From assembly GCA_020636745.1 (NCBI GenBank), contig JACJXH010000002.1, forward strand, positions 248,001 through 312,000: 64,000 nucleotides of DNA, written 5' to 3'. Numbering within the stretch: position 1 is the first letter of the stretch; the number at the start of each line of letters is the position of its first letter. The stretch is from Lentimicrobiaceae bacterium (lineage in GTDB: Bacteria > Bacteroidota > Bacteroidia > Bacteroidales > Lentimicrobiaceae). Shown here piece after piece: positions 9,234 to 17,360 of the stretch. A model generated the notes under the pieces. It was given only the letters and a program-made list of their open reading frames with translations. It made no database searches and was not told where the DNA came from. The position numbers were made by a program, and so were the translations under genes.

Positions 9234-9686
9234 TCAGGGAATCTCTTCTCCCATATAATATTCAGTTTTTCTTATTAGCTGCCGGTTTTCGTAAAATTTC
9301 CAAATACCATTCCAGCTATACCTGATTTCCTGTGGATTATAAATCATTACGGCCGGGCCTTTCTTTTCAAGCAGGCCTGTTTCGGTGTAGTATTTTACCT
9401 TCATGTGCCCGTTCTTGAACGCCTTAAACTGAAGCCGTTTGGTTCCATCCATGTAATAGTATCTGCAGTAGCCATTTTCACGACCGTTTTTGTAATTTTC
9501 AATGTTCATGGGAATTTTTTTCGCCTCATCCCAATAACTTATCCATTTTCCCTGTCGGCGGCCCTGACTGTCGTACTGATTGATTCGGTGGTGAAATGTC
9601 CCCGGATTACAGCTAGTCAAGGCCATTATTATTCCCAGCAAAGGGCCTGTGATTGGTACATTATTTTTCAGTTTTCTTTTCACCAA
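9234..9686 (-). CDS. MORN-like repeat lipoprotein
   Basis: The 150-residue protein has a hydrophobic N-terminus ending in a lipobox-like MALTSC (Cys26). About four degenerate repeats of the MORN/YwqK type follow: QGKWISYWDE, ENGYCRYYYMDG, KVKYYTETG and GIWKFYENRQL. Such repeats are common in Bacteroidetes envelope proteins and have no enzyme activity. Its start lies 26 bp inside the end of the M56/TonB gene, implying translational coupling and a shared transcript with the BlaI/M56 pair. It may be a structural or accessory lipoprotein of that system; this is inferred from position only. Confidence 0.75.
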   Translation of the reverse strand: MVKRKLKNNVPITGPLLGIIMALTSCNPGTFHHRINQYDSQGRRQGKWISYWDEAKKIPMNIENYKNGRENGYCRYYYMDGTKRLQFKAFKNGHMKVKYYTETGLLEKKGPAVMIYNPQEIRYSWNGIWKFYENRQLIRKTEYYMGEEIP

Positions 9687-11334
9687 GGCTAAATTTAATA
9701 GGCAGGTTGAAACTTACCCTAACAGGTTCTCCTCTTTGTGACCCCGGTGTCCATCGTGGCATGTTATTAATTACCCTCAGCGCTTCATTGTCGAGTAATG
9801 GCGAAACTCCTCTCAAAACTTTGGCGTGACTTACACTTCCATCTGTTTCAATAATAAAATTGACATAAACTGTACCTTGAATTCCTTTTGCCTTGGCATC
9901 AGCAGGATAAGCAATATTTTGAATAAAGTAGGCTTGTTGTGCTTCAGCGCCGCCCGGAAACAGAGGTGCCACTTCCACCACTACAAAAACATCGTCTTTT
10001 GTATCAGCAGGTTTTAATGGTGGTTTATCTGAAACTTCATTCACTTTTTTGTCTTCGCTCAGTTTGAAACTAACCGGCATGTTAAATTGAACGCGTACTG
10101 CTTTTCCACGCTGTGTCCCAGGTTTCCAGGCCGGCATGTGCTGAATGGCTGAAAGGGCTGTTTCATCGCAGCCTCCGCCAATGCCGCGTAAAATGTGTGC
10201 ATTGCTTATGGTTCCATCAGTTTCAACAATAAATGAAACGTAAACCGTGCCTTCTATTTTATCTTTTCTGGCTTTTTCAGGATAAGTAATGGCTTTTTGC
10301 ATGTAAGCCATGCGGGCTTCTTCGCCTCCCGGGTATTGAGGGGCGTTTTCAACTACGGTAAATACCTGTTCAGATCCAGCAACTTTTTGGGGAATGATAT
10401 TCTCTTTTTTCGAAGTGTCATCCAGCGGGATTTGACCCGTTGTTTTTTCAATTTGATTGGAATTTCCCGCGTCTGGCGATACCATTGCCAATAAAAAAGT
10501 GACTGCCCCAATAGCTATAAACCCTGTTGCAATCCTGATAAAGCTGAGTTTGCCTGGTTTGAGATTGTTCATCATCATCATTCGTTTTTTAAGGTGTGCA
10601 CTAAATGGATTGATCATTTCATTCGGTTCGGCAGAACCGGCAAAAGAAACAAGCAGGTTACTGTATGCTGTCTTATTCTCTGCCAATTCAAAGGCGTCTG
10701 CATCAGCCTGATATTCGTGAACTTCGGCCAGCAGTTTGTGGTTGAAATGTGCAAATGGACTGAACCAGAAAATAGCCCGGAATATGGCTGACAGCAGCCT
10801 GTCAAAACTGTGACCATGTTTCACATGACTGAACTCATGCCGGAGCAGCCAATGTGCTGCAGGATGGCCCAGGTTTTCTTCAGAAAAAAATACCCACCTG
10901 AAAAATGAATATGGACTTTTAGAGGTATTATCAATAAGCACTTTTCCATAGGGAGTTGATTTTTCACAGGCCAGCCTGTATTTTTTTATAACCGACAGGA
11001 TGGAGATTAAAGTTCCTGAAAGGAGAAAAACAACAAAAGCAATGTATATGGTATTTTGAATAAAGGGAAGCAGCTGGTTGTTTTGTTCAGGTGTAATAAC
11101 GACCTCATTTGAAACTGCGGGCAGTGTAAAAACATATACCGGCAATGTGGAGCTTTCGCTGTAGAGCATAGTTTTTGGTAACACCGGCAGCAAAACTGGC
11201 AGTATAATGGATAATATGAGCACCATGCGCATGAGCTTTAAATTTTGACCCTGACGAATGGCAAAATGATAGAAGCCAAGCATAAGCGCGTTGATAAACG
11301 CTGCTTTGAGGAGAAAAAGGAACAGTGCGTTCAT
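9661..11334 (-). CDS. BlaR1-like M56 metallopeptidase with two C-terminal TonB domains
   Basis: The N-terminal ~290 residues form an M56 membrane peptidase with hydrophobic segments near residues 5-22, 36-54, 95-115 and 265-290. The zinc motif HEFSH (H166, E167, H170) lies in a cytoplasmic loop. In BlaR1/MecR1 this protease inactivates the BlaI repressor. Instead of a penicillin-binding sensor, the periplasmic part carries two TonB C-terminal domains (about 325-425 and 450-550). Both repeat the pattern YPGG/FPGG, GTVYV.FI.ETDG, W.PG.QRG.PVRV. The domains are clearly duplicated. The start overlaps the BlaI stop by 4 bp. TonB CTDs usually contact outer-membrane receptors, so this may sense or energise an envelope component; the ligand is unknown. 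Confidence 0.9.
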   Translation of the reverse strand: MNALFLFLLKAAFINALMLGFYHFAIRQGQNLKLMRMVLILSIILPVLLPVLPKTMLYSESSTLPVYVFTLPAVSNEVVITPEQNNQLLPFIQNTIYIAFVVFLLSGTLISILSVIKKYRLACEKSTPYGKVLIDNTSKSPYSFFRWVFFSEENLGHPAAHWLLRHEFSHVKHGHSFDRLLSAIFRAIFWFSPFAHFNHKLLAEVHEYQADADAFELAENKTAYSNLLVSFAGSAEPNEMINPFSAHLKKRMMMMNNLKPGKLSFIRIATGFIAIGAVTFLLAMVSPDAGNSNQIEKTTGQIPLDDTSKKENIIPQKVAGSEQVFTVVENAPQYPGGEEARMAYMQKAITYPEKARKDKIEGTVYVSFIVETDGTISNAHILRGIGGGCDETALSAIQHMPAWKPGTQRGKAVRVQFNMPVSFKLSEDKKVNEVSDKPPLKPADTKDDVFVVVEVAPLFPGGAEAQQAYFIQNIAYPADAKAKGIQGTVYVNFIIETDGSVSHAKVLRGVSPLLDNEALRVINNMPRWTPGSQRGEPVRVSFNLPIKFSLGEKKTEK

Positions 11335-11711
11335 GGTTTCTTAATTTTTTCGCTGATCTGCTGATCAAGCAATTGTTTGATTTCTTCCATCTCATTCACC
11401 GAAAGGTCATTCTCATGAGCAAAAAACGAAACCATCTGTTTGTATGAATTGCTGAAATAACCTTTCACCATCTGGCGCAGGGAGTGCCGGGTGTAATCCT
11501 GTTTGGTTATAAGCGGAAAATACCTGTATGACTTCCCGATAGCTTCGTGCCCAACTACTTCCTTCTTTTCAAGTATTCTTATAATTGTTGATACAGTGTT
11601 ATAGGCAGGTTTGGGTTCTGGAAAATACGTAAGCAAATCATTTACATGACCTTTACCAATTCGCCAGAGAATCTGCATTACTTGTTCTTCTGCCCTTGTT
11701 AATTCTTTCAT
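11331..11711 (-). CDS. BlaI/MecI/CopY-family transcriptional repressor
   Basis: The 126-residue protein has the winged-helix domain (LTRAEEQVMQILW at residues 4-16, then AYNTVSTIIRILEKK) and a C-terminal dimerisation region with the protease-cleavage area typical of BlaI. It would repress its own operon until the M56 partner inactivates it. It is the first gene of a run with the M56/TonB gene (4-bp overlap) and the MORN-like lipoprotein gene. Two 16-bp inverted repeats flank the -7 box of its promoter, strong evidence of autorepression. No beta-lactamase gene is nearby, so the regulated output is probably this envelope operon or distant genes. Confidence 0.93.
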   Translation of the reverse strand: MKELTRAEEQVMQILWRIGKGHVNDLLTYFPEPKPAYNTVSTIIRILEKKEVVGHEAIGKSYRYFPLITKQDYTRHSLRQMVKGYFSNSYKQMVSFFAHENDLSVNEMEEIKQLLDQQISEKIKKP

Positions 11712-11731
11712 TGCGTTGCGTTTACAGTTAT

Positions 11732-11747
11732 AACTAAAAAATTAGTT
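11732..11747. promoter_or_regulatory. BlaI operator candidate 1 (AACTAAaaaaTTAGTT)
   Basis: A 16-bp perfect inverted repeat with half-sites AACTAA/TTAGTT lies 20 bp before the blaI-like start and just downstream of the predicted transcription start. The same half-sites recur 36 bp upstream. Confidence 0.75.
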
Positions 11748-11758
11748 GAATAGTGTGT

Positions 11759-11789
11759 CAAAGTTACAACTAAAAACTTAGTTAGTCAA
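11759..11789 (-). promoter_or_regulatory. Promoter of the BlaI-M56-MORN operon
   Basis: On the minus strand a TTG (11787-11789) is followed by exactly 20 bp and then TAACTTTG (11759-11766). This matches the Bacteroidetes -33/-7 promoter pattern. The spacer contains the second operator and the first operator follows the start site, so repressor bound at either would block polymerase. Confidence 0.7.
11768..11783. promoter_or_regulatory. BlaI operator candidate 2 (AACTAAaaacTTAGTT)
   Basis: Second copy of the half-sites AACTAA/TTAGTT, inside the -33/-7 spacer of the operon promoter. Centre-to-centre distance from the first copy is 36 bp. Confidence 0.75.
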
Positions 11790-12021
11790 GTATTTGAAAT
11801 TATTTTTTTTTAAAATCATTGATTGTCCGGAATAAGTTGGCGCAAGGTGTTATCTTTGTTGATGTTCATAATGCGCTGAATTTGTGCGCAAAAAAACAAA
11901 AAACTACCTTCTGTAAGCTTTTAACAAGCTGAAAAATAGTTTTGTATGATTTTGCCCATCATCTATGTGATAGCTTGCAATGCGGGTATTTTTACAATAT
12001 ACAATGCTTAAAAATTAAAAA

Positions 12022-12513
12022 ATGGAAGAAGCCAAATACGTGCGACCCACCTGGGATGAATACTTTATGGAAGTAGCCAATACCATAGCCAAGCGTGCCA
12101 CCTGCGATCGGGGCCGCAGTGGTTGTGTTATAGCCCGTAACAAACAAATACTGGTTACCGGATATGTAGGTTCGCCCATTGGCCTGCCTCATTGCGATGA
12201 TGTTGGCCATCTTTTTAAGCAACTTACCCATGAAGATGGCAAAGTAACCAACCATTGTGTAAGAACTGTGCATGCTGAACAAAATGCCATTTGCCAGGCT
12301 GCCAGGCTCGGTATCGCTCTCGAAGGTGCAACGCTCTATTGCCGTATGACTCCCTGCCGTACCTGCGCCATGCTCATTATCAACTGTGGAATCGTGCGCG
12401 TGGTGTGTGAAAAGAAGTACCATGCCGGTACAGAGTCTGAAGAAATGTTTCAACAGGCTGGTATTCAGCTTGATTATGTGAGTGAGGAGGTTATGAAATA
12501 TGAAAAACAATAA
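12022..12513 (+). CDS. dCMP deaminase family protein (ComEB-like)
   Basis: The 163-residue protein is a zinc-dependent deaminase. HAE (H84, E86) and PCRTC (C112, C115) form the zinc site and catalytic glutamate. The N-terminal RPTWDEYFMEVA and the inserted GLPHCDD segment match deoxycytidylate deaminases, which make dUMP for thymidylate synthesis. Extra zinc-ligand-like residues (C35, H57, C58) fit this group. It is a single gene. A more general cytidine/deoxycytidylate deaminase role is possible. Confidence 0.93.
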   Translation: MEEAKYVRPTWDEYFMEVANTIAKRATCDRGRSGCVIARNKQILVTGYVGSPIGLPHCDDVGHLFKQLTHEDGKVTNHCVRTVHAEQNAICQAARLGIALEGATLYCRMTPCRTCAMLIINCGIVRVVCEKKYHAGTESEEMFQQAGIQLDYVSEEVMKYEKQ

Positions 12514-12833
12514 GCTGAAATCAGAAGGCTGTTAAATAATATGTATTAATTATGGCAGCCCGGTGCGCAACATTGCCCTTTGAGAAATTTGGCTGCTTAT
12601 GACACAAATTATATGAATAATAACTGTTGTGCATTGGATATACTCGGTTATTTAATTATTACTTAGAATATTTTAAATAAAGGACAGGCTTTTCTATTCA
12701 ATTTATTTTTACTGACCTTTTAGCGGAATATAAAAACAGCGGATACATCAAACATAGCAGGGCAAACCTTGTTTATAGGACATAAATTCAAAGTTTGAAT
12801 AGTTTAATCAGTCACATAATAATTCTTTAAAAC
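12514..12833. other. Gene-free stretch before the peroxiredoxin gene
   Basis: About 320 bp of AT-rich DNA. No reading frame with coding character, no clear hairpin and no full -7 consensus was found. The peroxiredoxin promoter presumably lies here but was not recognised. Confidence 0.4.
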
Positions 12834-13463
12834 ATGTCATTAGTTGGAAGAAAGGCGCCTTTGTTTAAGGCCAATGCCGTTATAAAAGGCGGTCAGATAG
12901 TTGAAGATTTTTCATTGGAACAATTTCTGGGAAAGAAACATGTTATATTTTTCTTTTACCCAAAGGATTTTACATTTGTATGCCCTACTGAATTACATGC
13001 ATTTCAAGCGAAACTTGAGGAGTTTGAAAAGCGTAATTGTGCTGTAGTTGCCTGCTCAACCGATACTGAAGAGTCTCACTGGGGATGGTTACAGATGGCA
13101 AAAAACCAGGGTGGTATCCATGGTGTTACTTATCCGGTTGTAGCCGATACAACTAAAACCATCAGCAGCAATTTTGGCGTACTTGCCGGAGATTATGACT
13201 GGAATGAAAAAGGTGAGATGATCTCATCAGGACCTATGATTGCATACAGGGGCTTGTTCCTTATTGATAAAGAAGGTATTGTACAGCATGAAACTGTAAA
13301 TAATTTCCCCTTGGGCCGTAATGTTGATGAAGCGCTGCGAATGCTGGATGCACTGCAGTTTTTTGAAGAAAACGGAGAAGTGTGCCCGGCTAATTGGGCG
13401 CCTGGCAAAGAAGGTATGAAAGACACGCACGATGGTGTCGCAGATTACCTGGCAAAAAATTAA
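12834..13463 (+). CDS. Typical 2-Cys peroxiredoxin (AhpC/Prx1 family)
   Basis: The 209-residue thiol peroxidase reduces hydrogen peroxide and organic peroxides in the cytoplasm. The peroxidatic cysteine is C50 in FTFVCPTE and the resolving cysteine is C184 in GEVCPANW. YF-type C-terminal features and the EESHWGWLQM segment place it with the AhpC/Prx1 subgroup. No ahpF or OxyR gene is adjacent, so the reductant may be thioredoxin. It is a single gene with its own terminator. Confidence 0.95.
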   Translation: MSLVGRKAPLFKANAVIKGGQIVEDFSLEQFLGKKHVIFFFYPKDFTFVCPTELHAFQAKLEEFEKRNCAVVACSTDTEESHWGWLQMAKNQGGIHGVTYPVVADTTKTISSNFGVLAGDYDWNEKGEMISSGPMIAYRGLFLIDKEGIVQHETVNNFPLGRNVDEALRMLDALQFFEENGEVCPANWAPGKEGMKDTHDGVADYLAKN

Positions 13464-13774
13464 TTTTCCGGTAAAATTACTCTATCATCAGTATGTAATG
13501 GCATAATATCCTAACACAGGGTATTGTGCCTTTTTTTTGGGGAAGAGAACGGGGAGAAAGTGAAATATAGTTTGGTGATTTAGTCCTGTTTTGATGTCAT
13601 TCCTCCCATTTCTTTAAAAAAAATTGTTCAACGATGTTTGTGTCCTTCGTGATAAGTGTTTTAAAATCATAAAAACATTTTTAAAATTGTAAAGAAGATA
13701 AAAATAAGTTTTAATTTTACTTCGTCTGAACAGGGCATAAACACTTTGTAAAACCAATTTCAAAAGCACACAAC
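13464..13774. other. Intergenic region between peroxiredoxin and T9SS cargo genes
   Basis: It holds the peroxiredoxin terminator at its left end. The remaining ~230 bp is AT-rich; TTTACTTCG near 13726 is an imperfect -7-like sequence. No gene is seen. Confidence 0.4.
13500..13538 (+). terminator. Terminator of the peroxiredoxin gene
   Basis: A 13-bp stem GGCATAATATCCT / AGGGTATTGTGCC containing G-U pairs, with a 5-nt loop, is followed by eight T residues. Confidence 0.85.
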
Positions 13775-15649
13775 ATGAAAAAGATTTACATTACTTTAAT
13801 GGCTTTTCTTTTTACCAGTCTGTTATACAGTCAGGTATACCTTTATGAAGACTTTAGTGCGGGTACCATGCCTCCTGCAGGGTGGAGCATTGAAGGGTTA
13901 CCGGGTCAATGGTCAAATAGTGCCAGCAACAAAGCCGGAGGTGCAGCACCTGAAGCCAAATTCACTTATGTTAACCAGAACACCACGTCGAGATTCATTT
14001 CACCAGTGGTGGATTTAACAGGGGTTAATGGTGTAAGTCTTTCATTTAAATATTTTTATGACTGGTATGCCAATGGACCGGTAATTGGAGTGGCAACCCG
14101 TTTTGGAACAGGCGAATGGACTGTAGCATGGCAGGTGTCTCCTACAGGAAACCAGGGACCTAAAACCCAGATTGTCCCTTTAAACAATGTAAGTCAAAGT
14201 GATTTTCAATTTTGCATATTTATTACAGGTAACCTGTATAACATGGACTATTGGTTCCTGGATGATATCAAACTTTTCACCCCGTTAGCGCTTGATGCCA
14301 GTCTTGATGCGGTGAATATCCCAAAATATGTTCAAGCAGGAGATCAATTCCAACTTAAAGGTACTGTATCGAATGAAGGTTCAACAACCATCAACTCGTT
14401 TAATGTGAGTTATACTGTGAATGGCAGTGCACCTCAGGTTTATCCGGTTGTTGGGTTGAATCTTGCCTTAGGAAATTCATATAACTTTACCCACAATTTA
14501 CCCATTACCCTTCCTGAAGTTGGCAGCTATGAAGTGATAACCACCATCGAAAATGTGAATGGGGGAACTGATTTGAATCCTGCCAACAATACGATTACTA
14601 AAAATGTTGGAGCTGTTTCATTTGTTCCATCCAAGAAAGTGCTTGCCGAAGAGGCCACTGGAACCTGGTGCGGATGGTGTATCAGGGGAATTTGCTTTAT
14701 GGATTATATGGCAGAAACTTATCCCGAAACTTGGATTGGAGTGGCGGTTCATAATAATGACCCAATGAAAAATGCAGCATATGATGCAGCTATGCCTTCT
14801 ATTATTCCTGGTTTTGCTGGTTATCCCAGTGTAACGACCGATCGTACTGAGGGCGATTCTGACCCTTCAGACCTTGAGGCAGGATATCAGCGCAGACTTG
14901 CTGCTATCAGCCCTGCAACACTTGATATTGTTAATTATTTGTGGAATCCTGAAACCCGTGTTGTTGAGTTTGATTTACAGTCTGAATTTGTTGTTGATAT
15001 TAACACTGAACTAAGGTTTGGAGCTATCATCGTTGAAGATAGTTTGTACGGCACAACCAATCAGTGGAATCAGGCTAATTATTATGCCAACAATGCGCAG
15101 GGGCCGATGTGTGGCTATGAAAGCAAACCCAATCCTGTTCCAGCCGCTCAGATGCATTATGATCATGTTGCCCGCGTTGCACTTGATTCTCCTTTTGGCA
15201 CTGAAGGCAGCTTGCCGCTCAATATTTTATCAGGTTCTGTTGTAACTTATCACTACACTTATACGCTTCCTGAAACATGGAATTATGACAAAATTCACTT
15301 TGTAGGATTCCTGCTTGATATCGAAACCGGTGAGATTTTAAACGCCAATAACGTAATCAGTACTTATGTTGGAGTAAATAGTCCTGAATTTGAGAAGGGC
15401 GTGGCTGTTTATCCTAATCCGATGGGTGAATATACCAATATTAACTTTAACCTGGATCAATCATGCAAAGTTGGTGTTGAGGTTTATGATATGTTTGGCA
15501 AAAAAGTATATTCAGTCAGAGAACGGGAATATGCCAGCGGTCAGAATATGATTCGTGTAAACAGTAATGAACTTGCCAATGGAATGTATCTGCTCAGACT
15601 CGCTGTTGGTAATCAGGTTGTTACCCGTAAGATTTCAGTAATCAAATAA
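13775..15649 (+). CDS. T9SS-secreted protein with Omp28/thioredoxin-like domain
   Basis: This 624-residue protein carries a signal peptide (to about residue 20). Next comes a choice-of-anchor-J-like jelly-roll domain (~24-165), then a CARDB-like domain (~178-280), then a thioredoxin-like domain opening with EEATGTWCGWC (C299, C302). The last ~80 residues are a T9SS type A sorting tail (YPNPMGEY..., LANGMYLLRL..., KISVIK). It should be exported through the Por system and cleaved or anchored at the surface. The CGWC motif suggests thiol redox or disulfide bonding outside the cell. The gene is monocistronic with its own terminator. Confidence 0.9.
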   Translation: MKKIYITLMAFLFTSLLYSQVYLYEDFSAGTMPPAGWSIEGLPGQWSNSASNKAGGAAPEAKFTYVNQNTTSRFISPVVDLTGVNGVSLSFKYFYDWYANGPVIGVATRFGTGEWTVAWQVSPTGNQGPKTQIVPLNNVSQSDFQFCIFITGNLYNMDYWFLDDIKLFTPLALDASLDAVNIPKYVQAGDQFQLKGTVSNEGSTTINSFNVSYTVNGSAPQVYPVVGLNLALGNSYNFTHNLPITLPEVGSYEVITTIENVNGGTDLNPANNTITKNVGAVSFVPSKKVLAEEATGTWCGWCIRGICFMDYMAETYPETWIGVAVHNNDPMKNAAYDAAMPSIIPGFAGYPSVTTDRTEGDSDPSDLEAGYQRRLAAISPATLDIVNYLWNPETRVVEFDLQSEFVVDINTELRFGAIIVEDSLYGTTNQWNQANYYANNAQGPMCGYESKPNPVPAAQMHYDHVARVALDSPFGTEGSLPLNILSGSVVTYHYTYTLPETWNYDKIHFVGFLLDIETGEILNANNVISTYVGVNSPEFEKGVAVYPNPMGEYTNINFNLDQSCKVGVEVYDMFGKKVYSVREREYASGQNMIRVNSNELANGMYLLRLAVGNQVVTRKISVIK

Positions 15650-15667
15650 TATTTTAAGCTACTTGAC

Positions 15668-15704
15668 AAAAGCCGGTTTTCCTTCTGGATGACCGGCTTT
15701 TTTT
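15668..15704 (+). terminator. Terminator of the T9SS Omp28-like gene
   Basis: A 10-bp perfect stem AAAAGCCGGT / ACCGGCTTTT with a 14-nt loop, followed by T residues, 19 bp after the stop. Confidence 0.85.
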
Positions 15705-16061
15705 GTTAGCCCTGTAAATCTGAACAGGTTTAATCTTGTTCGTGGAATTCCTTTTTAGAATGTTCTATTTAATTTCAGGTTAAACAGGAGTTGGTTTAAT
15801 AATAAATCAACCGAAAAACTAAAGGGCATATATTAGGCTCAATCTAAGGCTTAATCATTCAATTCTTCATTTTTTAGAATCAGCAGGATAATTATTTTGA
15901 GAAATGAATCCTTTTTCTTTCGTGAGTGAGAATGCTTTTATAGTTAGTGAACAAATTTACAGGCCAATAGTGTTCAAAGATTCTTTATGTGAGGAAACTT
16001 TAAATAAAAAGAAATGTTTGAGTGATTTACTCAAGAGTTGTCATAAAACCGGGGTTATAAA
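15705..16061. other. Gene-free stretch between terminator and cvpA-like stop
   Basis: About 357 bp with no convincing gene. A short plus-strand frame beginning here runs into the antisense of the CvpA gene and lacks coding character. No clear terminator for the leftward CvpA operon was found. Confidence 0.4.
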
Positions 16062-16598
16062 TCAGGCTGGTGTTGTTTTTTCAGTTGAATCAGATTCATC
16101 ATTCTTCAGCTGTTCGAATTTTGTTTTTAAAAATGGCAGCACGGCTGGCAGGAATCCTTCAAGAGGCTTGTAGAACATTGATTTTTCCTGCTGTTCGCGC
16201 GAGATGAGCCGGTTTTCAACATTGAACAAAACAATGAAATATATAATTGCCGATAAAACAAATGCTGATTTTAATATTCCGAAAGCGGCGCCTGCAAAGC
16301 GGTTTAAAAAGCCAAGTGCCGCTATTTCAACAATCTTTTCAATTGATTTTGCAATGGCATGCACCACAATGACCACCAGTGCAAAACAGCATAAAAAGGC
16401 CAGGAAATACATCCATGATGATTGGCTGGAGAACAAATCTTTCAGAATCAGTTCCACATAACCTGCAAATTTTAAGGATAAAATTACACCAAGTACCATT
16501 CCGGCCAGCGATGCGACTTCAATGACCAAACCTTTTGAAAAACCTTTTACAGCGGCAATGGCCAGAATGGCAAGAATAAAAATATCTATATAGTTCAT
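16062..16598 (-). CDS. CvpA family membrane protein
   Basis: The 178-residue protein has four predicted transmembrane segments (about 5-22, 27-48, 62-84, 100-122) and the opening MNYIDIFILAILAIAAVKGFSKG typical of CvpA. Enterobacterial CvpA is linked to colicin V production and envelope resistance; its molecular role is unclear. The C-terminal ~50 residues are charged and probably cytoplasmic. The gene follows the ABC ATPase gene by 15 bp, so it is the last gene of a lipid-transport operon. Confidence 0.85.
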   Translation of the reverse strand: MNYIDIFILAILAIAAVKGFSKGLVIEVASLAGMVLGVILSLKFAGYVELILKDLFSSQSSWMYFLAFLCCFALVVIVVHAIAKSIEKIVEIAALGFLNRFAGAAFGILKSAFVLSAIIYFIVLFNVENRLISREQQEKSMFYKPLEGFLPAVLPFLKTKFEQLKNDESDSTEKTTPA

Positions 16599-16613
16599 AG
16601 CAGGATGTTTTGT

Positions 16614-17360
16614 TTATTTCTGAAGCTTGCGGGTTAGTTCAGTAGCAAAAACAAATTCATTCAGCTCTTTATTATCTGTATTCAGAATCGTATCTTTATT
16701 TCCTTCCCACCAGAGCTTCCCTTTGTAAATATAAGAGATTTTGTCGCCGATTTCAATCACGGAATTCATGTCGTGGGTGTTAATTACTGTAGTCATGTTA
16801 TACTCACGGGTTAATTCCATAATCAGGTTGTCAATTACATTGGCTGTAAGAGGATCGAGACCAGAGTTAGGTTCGTCACAAAACAGGTATTTAGGATTCA
16901 TGGCAATAGCGCGGGCAATAGCTACGCGTTTTTTCATACCACCGCTGAGTTCTGAAGGATAAAGTTTGTTCACATTTTCCAGATTTACCCTTGAAAGGCA
17001 AACATTGGCCCTGTCGCGTTTTTCAGACGGAGACTGCTCTGTAAACATGGAAAGGGGGAAGATAATGTTTTCTTCAACCGTCATGGAATCAAACAACGCT
17101 CCACCCTGAAAAAGCATGCCAATTTCCTGCCTGATTACTTTCATTTCATCGAATGACATGCGTGAAAAAACACGGTCGCCATACATAACCTGTCCTTTAT
17201 CAATTTCAAACAGGCCAACCAGGCACTTCATCAAAACTGTTTTCCCTGAGCCACTCTGACCTATAATAAGGTTACATTTACCCGTTTCAAAAATTACTGA
17301 AACATTGTCGAGTACTTTATGATCGCCGAAAGATTTGGTTACATTTTTTGCTTCAATCAT
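16614..17360 (-). CDS. ABC transporter ATPase, MlaF-like
   Basis: The 248-residue ATPase has Walker A GQSGSGKT (about residues 33-40), signature LSGGMKKRVAIARA, Walker B FCDEPNSGLDP and the switch His in NTHDMNS. The GGM signature and the SGLDP form are those of the Mla/Mce-type retrograde phospholipid transporters. It overlaps the MlaE-like permease by 4 bp and is followed by cvpA. No mlaD (MCE) gene is in the window, although an MCE protein is usually needed. Confidence 0.9.
   Translation of the reverse strand: MIEAKNVTKSFGDHKVLDNVSVIFETGKCNLIIGQSGSGKTVLMKCLVGLFEIDKGQVMYGDRVFSRMSFDEMKVIRQEIGMLFQGGALFDSMTVEENIIFPLSMFTEQSPSEKRDRANVCLSRVNLENVNKLYPSELSGGMKKRVAIARAIAMNPKYLFCDEPNSGLDPLTANVIDNLIMELTREYNMTTVINTHDMNSVIEIGDKISYIYKGKLWWEGNKDTILNTDNKELNEFVFATELTRKLQK

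Larger units (their letters stand above)
11712..12021. other. Divergent intergenic region, BlaI operon / dCMP deaminase
   Basis: The left third holds the twin-operator promoter. A plus-strand TATCTTTG at 11851-11858 matches the -7 consensus and could drive the deaminase gene with a leader of about 155 nt, though no good -33 element is seen. The rest is AT-rich with no open frame of note. Confidence 0.5.

Noticed and set aside
11992..12510. 172-codon minus-strand frame antisense to the deaminase gene
   Set aside because: The plus-strand frame has an intact deaminase zinc site and covers the same DNA; the antisense frame has no motif.
15904..16173. 89-codon plus-strand reading frame
   Set aside because: Its second half is the antisense of the CvpA gene and its first half shows no coding character.
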